From Desulfotomaculum copahuensis (GTDB lineage: Bacteria; Bacillota; Desulfotomaculia; Desulfotomaculales; Desulfovirgulaceae), in assembly GCF_001655685.1 (NCBI RefSeq), contig NZ_LYVF01000175.1, positions 1 to 51,788 of the forward strand: a stretch of 51,788 bases of DNA, in the 5' to 3' direction. Positions 1 through 7,927 of the stretch are shown piece by piece; position 1 is the first letter of the stretch, and every line of letters begins with the position of its first letter. The position numbers were made by a program, and so were the translations under genes. Under the pieces are notes generated by a model that made no database searches, had not been told where the DNA came from, and saw only the letters and a list, made by a program, of their open reading frames with translations.

Positions 1-8
1 AATTTCTT

Positions 9-52
9 GATAGGAATATTCTTCTATAAAGATAGGAATATTCTTCTATAAA
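9..52. repeat. Perfect AT-rich 22-bp tandem duplication
   Basis: Two identical 22-bp units lie end to end at 9-30 and 31-52. Each contains GGAATATTC followed by TTCTATAAA. The stretch is strikingly AT-rich compared with everything to its right and ends where recognisable AtoE coding sequence begins (about position 57). It could be the edge of a mobile element, a deletion scar or an assembly artefact at a contig end. Nothing in the window decides between these. Confidence 0.9.
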
Positions 53-56
53 GAAA

Positions 57-266
57 GGAACGGCGCAGCTGGGCGTGCCGCACGCCAAAACAGTGATCGC
101 CTATGCCTTCGGCAACGACTGGATCAATTTGATCCAGCCCTTTTGGGCGCTGCCCTTCCTGACTGTGGTCAAACTGAATTTCCGGGAAATCGTGGGCTAT
201 ACCGCGCTCATTTTTGTGGTCACCGGTGTGGTCATCCTGCTCGGCCTGACTTTCATCCCGTTTTAA
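57..266 (+). pseudogene. atoE: 3' remnant of short-chain fatty-acid transporter AtoE
   Basis: The reading frame ends at a TAA at 264-266 and encodes the last roughly 68 residues of an AtoE-family (TIGR00366) short-chain fatty acid or acetoacetate permease. The signature segment GNDWINLIQPFWALPFL and a final transmembrane helix are clear. Family members are about 440-460 residues, so most of the protein is missing. An in-frame TAG at 33-35, inside the tandem repeat, closes the frame upstream. A GTG at 75 could start a 63-residue peptide, but no good ribosome site precedes it. The position just before acetoacetyl-CoA synthetase suggests the intact gene belonged to acetoacetate or butyrate metabolism. 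The break could be biological or a contig-edge effect. Confidence 0.75.
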
Positions 267-272
267 ATGATT

Positions 273-302
273 TTGGCGCGAGAAGGATTTTTTGTGTAAA
301 AT
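273..302 (+). promoter_or_regulatory. Candidate sigma-A promoter and overlapping palindrome for acetoacetyl-CoA synthetase
   Basis: TTGGCG at 273-278 and TAAAAT at 297-302 are separated by 18 bp. An inverted repeat AAATGC-N7-GCATTT at 299-317 overlaps the -10 box and could be an operator. The -35 box is only a partial match, so this is a moderate candidate. Confidence 0.4.
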
Positions 303-341
303 GCGAATATTGCATTTAGACAGATAAGTTGCACGATTGAT

Positions 342-392
342 TTCCGGGCCGTGAACGGCCCGGAAGGAGCATCCGGCCGGTGTTACGGCCGG
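342..392. other. Two consecutive GC-rich stem-loops
   Basis: A perfect 10-bp stem (342-351 with 356-365, loop TGAA) is followed directly by a 7-bp stem CCGGCCG/CGGCCGG (373-379 with 386-392). Neither has a T-tract, so they are not ordinary intrinsic terminators. They lie in the presumed leader of the synthetase gene and could protect or attenuate the transcript. Confidence 0.6.
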
Positions 393-430
393 GTGCCGCC
401 GGGTAAATTATTTAAGGGGGCGCGGATGAA

Positions 431-2383
<1,953 letters not shown>

Positions 2384-2560
2384 GCGCGGCCGGTCCCGGC
2401 CCGGGCGCGGGGACGGTGCCGGGCGGCCCCTGCCGGGTGGTGCTGTTTCGGCCCGGCTGCGGATGGACAAAAGGGAAGGCCCGTTGTCCGGTGCGTATGG
2501 GTGTCCCGGGAAGAGCATCTTCCCGGCCCCGGCTGCCCGGTGCGGGGGGACGGATGGGAC

Positions 2561-2605
2561 AAACGCAAAAAAGCCGCTTCACCGGGACGGCTTTTTTGCG
2601 TTTTT
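2561..2605. terminator. Bidirectional intrinsic terminator
   Basis: A perfect 16-bp stem pairs 2561-2576 with 2588-2603. It has A- and T-rich ends, a GCCG/CGGC core and an 11-nt loop. The T-tract on the top strand and the A-tract on the 5' side let it stop both the rightward synthetase transcript and the leftward PucR-type transcript. Confidence 0.9.
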
Positions 2606-2813
2606 ACAGTAATGTAATATCTCTGACACAGATCTGTAATAATTACCGGTTATATTATAACCATAGACTTTACCTCCTCTTTCGGCCCCGCCGGTTTTGC
2701 CCAGCCGGCGGGGCTTTGCATTTGGCCGCCGCGGCGGGGTCCGGTCAATCCGGGACGGCGGCTTTGCACCGGACCGTACCTGCGGGGCGGGGTTTTGCCC
2801 GGCCGGAACGGCT
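2606..2813. other. Intergenic stretch with a second GC hairpin
   Basis: No gene is convincing here. A 10-bp stem GCCCCGCCGG/CCGGCGGGGC (2685-2694 with 2705-2714) lies just downstream of the leftward pucR stop and may be its first terminator. On the bottom strand a good ribosome-site string (AGAGGAGGT) precedes an ATG that runs only four codons before a stop. Confidence 0.5.
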
Positions 2814-4526
2814 TTACGCCGGGCCGCCACGGCGGGGGTTTTCTCCCGGCCGTTTCGCGTCCTCCGAATCGCCGGACAGCAGGGGCATGACTTTCAGGGC
2901 CATCTGCAGGGTGAGACGGTCGTCCGGGCTTTTCAGGTCCAGCCCGCTAATCTCCTGGATGCGGTTGAGCCGGTATTTGAGCGTGTGGCGGTGGATGAAC
3001 ATTCCGGCCGCCACATCCTTCAAGCTGCCGTTATGCTTGAAATAGGCGTGCAGCGTTTTCACCAGCTGCGTGCCGTGCCGCCGGTCGTAATCAACCAGCG
3101 GGCCGAGGCTGGACCGGTAGTAGGCGGCCAGTTCCGGATCGTCTTTCAGTTTGGCCAGCAGGCGGTAAATGCCCAGATCGCGGTAGTGCAGAACGGTGTT
3201 TTTCCGGCCCGTGGCCCGGATCACCTCCAGCGTCCGGGCCGCCTCCCGGTAGCTCCGGCGCAGTTCCTGCAGCGCGGTGCAGGGCTGTCCGATGGCAATG
3301 GAGACGGTCAGGGGGGGCAGGAAGGCGGCCGCCCGGGACTGTATGCGGGCCGCCAGCCCGGCCGCCTGTTCCTTGCTGCTGCCGGCCGGCAGCTGTGCCA
3401 GCAGGATCAGTGTGTCGTGGCGGTATTTATAAATCACCCGGTGGGCTGTTTGTTGGACCGCCGCTTCCACCGCCCCGGCCAGTTTTCTTTTGATGTCCTC
3501 CACTTCCGTCTGCGGACGGTCGTGGGCAAGCTGCGGGAAACCGTCCACCCCGGCCAGCATGATCAGCTGCTCTTTGTGCATGTCATAGCCGAAATAAAGC
3601 GCCCGCCGTTTGATGTCTGCCGGGGAGGCGGGGCTTTCCGCCAGCAGATCGTCCAGGAAGTCGCCCTGCAGCCGGTTTTCCGTTTCCCGCACGGCGCGTG
3701 CTTTGAGCATTTCCAGGGCGCACAGGGCGGCCGCCTGACCCACGGCGGTGACGGCGGTCTCGCCCGGCGGCCCGTCTTCTTCCCGCACGCTGATGTAGGC
3801 CAGCAGGGCGTCACCGGCCAGGACGGGGAAAATGTACTGGTCCGGAATGTGGTGGGCCGCCATTTTCCTTACCTGCAGCGGTTTTCTTTCCAGTGCCGGT
3901 ACATCCAGCAGGCCCGTTCGCGCCAGCGCCTGAAATTGCCGCCGCACCGCTTCCGCCGGGTTGTCCCCCTCGCCGGCCGGGCAGGCCGCCAACAGGCGGA
4001 AGAGGGGGTCGACGATGGTCACCGCGCCGCCGGTCAGGCCGGACAGGGTTTCCGCTATGGCCGGCAGTCCCCCTCCCGCCAGCATCAGGTCGATTAACCG
4101 GCTGTGCACCCGGCCGGCATATTCCAGTTGTTCGATCTGCCGGTTGATGATCTGCCGGTTCACGGCCTGGGTGACGGCGGCAAAGGAGACGTTTTTGGGC
4201 AGCTCGATGAGGGGAAAGCGGTACCCGCCGGCCTGCCGGCGCATGCTTTCCGGTACCGCTTGCAGGTAGTGGCCGACCTGGATGATCAGCCCGGCCAGGC
4301 CGCGTCCGGCCAGTTCCGGGATCAGTTCCGACTGCAGGCGGTGATCCGGTTCCAGACCGTAGGCGGTGGTGAGCAGCAGTTCGCCGGGCTGCAGCAGGGT
4401 GGTTTCATCCAGCACTTCCACCACATTGACCCAGCGCACCTGGCTGTCCAATCCTTCCCCGCCGGCCAGCAGCCGTGCGCCGCTGAAAACGGGCAGCTGC
4501 AGTGCTTCGCCTACTGTGAGGGGCAT
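2814..4526 (-). CDS. PucR-family transcriptional regulator
   Basis: This 570-residue protein has the three-part PucR layout. The N-terminal PucR ligand domain (about residues 1-125) begins MPLTVGEALQLPVFSGARLL. A degenerate GGDEF-like middle follows. The C-terminal helix-turn-helix of the PucR C-terminal HTH family (about 500-560) contains the typical IHRHTLKYRLNRIQEISG. The ATG at 4524-4526 follows GGAGAAGGTG on the bottom strand, and residues upstream of it show no family similarity. Such regulators usually control purine or amino-acid catabolism next door. It is divergent from the permease and convergent with acetoacetyl-CoA synthetase, so control of the lysine cluster is the natural inference. 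The inducer is unknown. Confidence 0.88.
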   Translation of the reverse strand: MPLTVGEALQLPVFSGARLLAGGEGLDSQVRWVNVVEVLDETTLLQPGELLLTTAYGLEPDHRLQSELIPELAGRGLAGLIIQVGHYLQAVPESMRRQAGGYRFPLIELPKNVSFAAVTQAVNRQIINRQIEQLEYAGRVHSRLIDLMLAGGGLPAIAETLSGLTGGAVTIVDPLFRLLAACPAGEGDNPAEAVRRQFQALARTGLLDVPALERKPLQVRKMAAHHIPDQYIFPVLAGDALLAYISVREEDGPPGETAVTAVGQAAALCALEMLKARAVRETENRLQGDFLDDLLAESPASPADIKRRALYFGYDMHKEQLIMLAGVDGFPQLAHDRPQTEVEDIKRKLAGAVEAAVQQTAHRVIYKYRHDTLILLAQLPAGSSKEQAAGLAARIQSRAAAFLPPLTVSIAIGQPCTALQELRRSYREAARTLEVIRATGRKNTVLHYRDLGIYRLLAKLKDDPELAAYYRSSLGPLVDYDRRHGTQLVKTLHAYFKHNGSLKDVAAGMFIHRHTLKYRLNRIQEISGLDLKSPDDRLTLQMALKVMPLLSGDSEDAKRPGENPRRGGPA

Positions 4527-4914
4527 GTGACGCACCTTCTCCGGATGGTGATATACGGTTTGAAAATGCCCGGATGTTTGTAAAATATGTTTCGCCGGCC
4601 CGGGCGAAGAATCCTTTAATCCACCTCCGGTCCGGATGGCAAAGGCGCTTTTAGCGATATTTTTTTCCGTTGACGGTGCTTCGGGGTGCGGTGGCATCTT
4701 TGTCCCCGGTGTACAAAAATTTGCCTTTGATTTTTTAAGTTTGGCACATAACAATGGAGCGGGAATAATACTAAGCTCTTATGAGAATGTTTTGAATTGT
4801 CCAACCACAGGGTCCGTAGAAGACAAGGGGGCAGTGCCCGGGAAGGGGTGAGCCGGTTTTAAATTGCACGCCGGATGCTTTTGTGTACAGTAAAATCAGG
4901 GAAGGTGGATAATC
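4527..4914. other. Divergent control region, pucR / permease
   Basis: This 388-bp stretch between divergent start codons is AT-richer than its surroundings. It holds two copies of GTGTACA (4709-4715, extended to GTGTACAA, and 4883-4889). The reverse complement TTGTACAC recurs at 6634-6641 ahead of the kam genes. TTGCAC (4864-4869) and TAAAAT (4891-4896) resemble promoter boxes but are 21 bp apart. No ORF in it looks real and no lysine-riboswitch architecture was recognised. Confidence 0.5.
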
Positions 4915-6516
4915 TTGGGCATACCAAAAATATATAAACATGGAATGAAGAGGGAACTGAGGTTAATCGACCTGACATTCGCCATCGTCAGTGGAATAAT
5001 CGGTTCCTCCTGGTTGTTGGCCTCACAGGTGGCGGCCAATATGGCCGGGCCTTCGGCCATAATCTCCTGGGTGATCGGCGGGGTGGCCATATGCCTGCTG
5101 GCATTGACTTATGCCGAACTGGGCAGCATGCTCCCTGAACCGGGCGGCAGTGTGCGCTATCCGCAGTATTCCCACGGCAGCCTGGTCAGTTTTGTGATCG
5201 GCTGGGGGGCCTGGTTGAGCTGGGTGACCACGCCGCCGGCCGAGGCGGAGGCAATAACCCAGTATGCAAATACTTATGTGCATCACCTCTACAACACGCA
5301 GACCGGCCTGCTGACTTTCAGGGGCTTGCTGATGTCGGCTGTTTTGACTGCGGCGTTCGCACTGATCAACTATTACGGCGTGCGCCTGTTTGCCAGGGTG
5401 AACACCGCCCTTACTTTTTTTAAATTCATCGTGCCGGCGTTGACGGCGGTGCTGCTGATCGCCGCCGGATTTCACAAGGGTAACTTCAGCCACTACGGCG
5501 GCTTTTTCCCGCACGGCATTCAGGCCACATTGATGGCCATCGGGAGCTGCGGGATCATTTTCGCCCTGCAGGGTTTCCGGCAGGCCATCGAGTTGTCCGG
5601 GGAGGCCAGAAACCCGCAGCGCGACGTGGCCCGGGCAACCGTGCTCGGAGTGGCGATCTGTGTGGTCATCTATATTATCCTGCAGTTCGCCTTTATCGGC
5701 GCACTGGCTCCGGCCGACATAATCAAGGGGTGGGGCGGCCTGTCCATGTCGGCGCCGTTCGCCCAGTTGGCTGTAGCCCTGAACCTGGGGTGGCTGGCCA
5801 TTCTGCTGCGGGTGGATGCCTGGGTTTCCCCCAGCGGGACCGGGCTGGTGTTTACTGCCACCACCGCGCGCGGTATCTTCGCCATGGCGGAAAACGGCTA
5901 CCTGCCCAAAGGATTGATGAAGATTCATCCCCGCTGGAAGATTCCGGCCAATGCGATTTTATTCAATCTGATTATCGGATTGCTCTGTCTGGCGCCTTTT
6001 TCCTCCTGGAGCAAGCTGATCGGTTTCATTTCCGTGACCGGTGTGATCAGCTACCTGCTGGGTCCCGTGGCGGCGAGTGTTTTGCGCAGAACCGCGCCGG
6101 ATTTGCCCCGGCCGATCCGGATTGGCGGGTTGAGCCTGATCGCCCCCCTGGCTTTCATTGTCGCCGGATTGATCGTTTATTGGACCGGATGGCCATCGAC
6201 GCTGTACGCCCTGGGGGCGGTTGTGGCCGGGCTGTTGATTTACTTTTACTACTTCTTCCGGGGCAGTTTTGAAGTCAGGCATGTCCGTTCCGGAATCTGG
6301 CTGATGGTATATCTGGTGGCGATCATCTTTTGTTCGTATATCGGGGATAAATCATTCGGCGGCAAGGGACTGCTCAAGTTCCCTGGAGATACCCTGGTCG
6401 TGGCGGCGCTCAGTATAGCGGCATACTACTGGGGAGTGCTGACCGGGTATGAAACCGGTGATATCAAGGAAGTGGTTGATGAAACCGCGCCGTCCGGCGC
6501 GCACGCCCTGTCTTGA
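4915..6516 (+). CDS. APC-superfamily amino-acid permease
   Basis: This is a 533-residue polytopic membrane protein of the amino acid-polyamine-organocation superfamily. The first helix carries the unwound-helix glycine motif (VSGIIGSSWLLA, about residues 25-36), and about 12-14 hydrophobic segments follow. TTG 4915 is chosen because GGGAAGGTGG ends six bases before it. ATG 4945 is the alternative and would drop ten residues. Its position between the PucR regulator and the lysine 5,6-aminomutase genes suggests uptake of lysine or beta-lysine, or an antiport with a fermentation product. Substrate cannot be read from the sequence. Confidence 0.85.
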   Translation: MGIPKIYKHGMKRELRLIDLTFAIVSGIIGSSWLLASQVAANMAGPSAIISWVIGGVAICLLALTYAELGSMLPEPGGSVRYPQYSHGSLVSFVIGWGAWLSWVTTPPAEAEAITQYANTYVHHLYNTQTGLLTFRGLLMSAVLTAAFALINYYGVRLFARVNTALTFFKFIVPALTAVLLIAAGFHKGNFSHYGGFFPHGIQATLMAIGSCGIIFALQGFRQAIELSGEARNPQRDVARATVLGVAICVVIYIILQFAFIGALAPADIIKGWGGLSMSAPFAQLAVALNLGWLAILLRVDAWVSPSGTGLVFTATTARGIFAMAENGYLPKGLMKIHPRWKIPANAILFNLIIGLLCLAPFSSWSKLIGFISVTGVISYLLGPVAASVLRRTAPDLPRPIRIGGLSLIAPLAFIVAGLIVYWTGWPSTLYALGAVVAGLLIYFYYFFRGSFEVRHVRSGIWLMVYLVAIIFCSYIGDKSFGGKGLLKFPGDTLVVAALSIAAYYWGVLTGYETGDIKEVVDETAPSGAHALS

Positions 6517-6726
6517 GCGTTCCGCCGGTTGACGCATGCACGTCCGCCGGACAATTTTTCCGGTAAATGCGCCGGGCCGCCCTGTTACAGCGGGGCGGCC
6601 CGTTGTCTGCCGTTACGCCCGCCGGTCCGGAAATTGTACACTGTGTATAAGGGTGGGCAGCATATTTTCCATTCCGGCTGCTCTGGCGGCCGCCCGGGAA
6701 GCGCGGCTATAATGTAAGGGAACGGG
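6517..6726. other. Leader of the kam genes: hairpin and small palindrome
   Basis: A 9-bp stem GGGCCGCCC/GGGCGGCCC (6574-6582 with 6593-6601) lies 60 bp after the permease and has no T-tract. A perfect 11-bp inverted repeat TACAC-T-GTGTA (6637-6647) follows and contains the TTGTACAC motif seen upstream of the permease. TATAAT at 6710-6715 lies too close to the next start to serve as its promoter. Confidence 0.5.
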
Positions 6727-7773
6727 GTGTTTTTGATGATTTTGATTGATCTTACGGCTTCCTGCCGGACCGTGTCCGTGATCGGTATGGCCAAAAACAC
6801 CGGCAAGACGGCCACGTTAAACCATCTGGTGGCAGCGGCCGCGCGGGCCGGACTGACCGTGGGGCTGACTTCGATCGGTCGGGACGGCGAGCAGTTGGAC
6901 GCGCTGTACAACATGCCCAAACCCCCCGTTTACCTGCCGGCGGGCGCTTTGATGGCCACCGCCGCCGGCGCCCTGGACCGGGCACGGCGGCCGGTGGATG
7001 TGCTGGAAAGAACGGGCTTTTGCACGCCTCTGGGCGAGGTGGTGATCGCCCGTGCCAAAGCGGGCGGGCCGGTGGAGCTGGCCGGGCCGCACCAGACGGC
7101 GGAGCTTGCCGCGGTCTGCCGGCGCATGCTGTCCATGGGGGCGCGGCCGGCGATCATCGACGGCGCCTTCGACCGGGTGGCCGGGGCGGCCCCGGCGCTG
7201 GCCGGCGGGGTGATCCTGGCCACCGGCGCGGCACTGGACCGGCGGATGGAAACCGTGGTCGAGCGCACCCGGGTGCGGGTGGAACAGCTGCGGCTGCCCC
7301 CGGTTGACGGCGGGCTGCGGGAGGCGGCATGCCGGGCCGTGTCCGCCGGCGCGGTGGCCGTGATTGACAAAGCGGGCGTCAGACCGCTGCCCGTCCGCAC
7401 GGCGCTGGCCATTGGCGATCAACTGGCCGGTGCATTGGGGTCGGACACACTGGCGGTGGCGGCGGCCGGCGCGGTGGGCGGCGGGCTGCTGGAAATCCTG
7501 TACGCCGCTTTGCGCCGGGGCCTGTACATGCAGTTGATTATTAAAAATGCCACCTGCCTGTTTGTGGAGCCGGAGCTGTGGCGGCGCTTCCGCGCCGCCG
7601 GCGGGGAGGTGCGGGTGCTCGAACCGGTGCGCCTGCTGGCGGTGACGGTGAATCCGGTTTCGCCGACCGGTTACCGCTTTGACGCCCGGGGGTTCCGGCA
7701 CGCCGTGGCGGAAGTGGTGCGGCCGGTGCCGGTGTTCGATGTGGTGGGTGGGGAGAGCATGTGTTTTCGTTGA
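6727..7773 (+). CDS. kamB: Probable lysine 5,6-aminomutase reactivase subunit, KamB-like P-loop protein
   Basis: This 348-residue protein has a Walker A motif GMAKNTGKT at residues 20-28, followed by a Gly/Ala-rich nucleotide-binding fold. It sits directly before the aminomutase gene. In characterised lysine-fermentation clusters, kamB and kamC encode proteins proposed to reactivate the cobalamin enzyme. This gene has the position and a nucleotide-binding motif consistent with KamB, but I identify it from context, not by alignment. No KamC (MutS-like ATPase) is present in the window. The start is uncertain: GTG 6727 has AAGGGA six bases upstream, and ATG 6736 is the alternative. GC-rich codon use matches the neighbours. 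Confidence 0.55.
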   Translation: MFLMILIDLTASCRTVSVIGMAKNTGKTATLNHLVAAAARAGLTVGLTSIGRDGEQLDALYNMPKPPVYLPAGALMATAAGALDRARRPVDVLERTGFCTPLGEVVIARAKAGGPVELAGPHQTAELAAVCRRMLSMGARPAIIDGAFDRVAGAAPALAGGVILATGAALDRRMETVVERTRVRVEQLRLPPVDGGLREAACRAVSAGAVAVIDKAGVRPLPVRTALAIGDQLAGALGSDTLAVAAAGAVGGGLLEILYAALRRGLYMQLIIKNATCLFVEPELWRRFRAAGGEVRVLEPVRLLAVTVNPVSPTGYRFDARGFRHAVAEVVRPVPVFDVVGGESMCFR

Positions 7774-7927
7774 GCGGATGCCGTGCCGGTTATTCCCTGC
7801 CGGTTGCCGTTGCAAGAGGGGAGGCCGCCAGGGCCGTTTTCCACAGCATCCGGCTGCACCGCGGGCGCACCGGGAGCGGCCCCGGCCGGCATGGCGCACG
7901 AAGATGAATTGTCGGGAGGTTTTCAAC

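Noticed and set aside
1-56. CRISPR repeats
   Set aside because: The two units are directly adjacent with no spacer between them, and there are only two copies.
2597-2680. Short bottom-strand gene with ribosome site AGAGGAGGT
   Set aside because: The ATG after the ribosome site has only four codons before a stop, and the longer frame lacks a start codon at the right place.
4735-4765. Sigma-54 promoter before the permease (TGGCAC at about 4741)
   Set aside because: The -12 element is AATGG rather than TTGCA/T, and PucR-type regulators do not act through sigma-54.
4527-4914. Lysine riboswitch upstream of the permease
   Set aside because: The expected five-helix arrangement and conserved core strings are not seen; the region is AT-rich with few stems.
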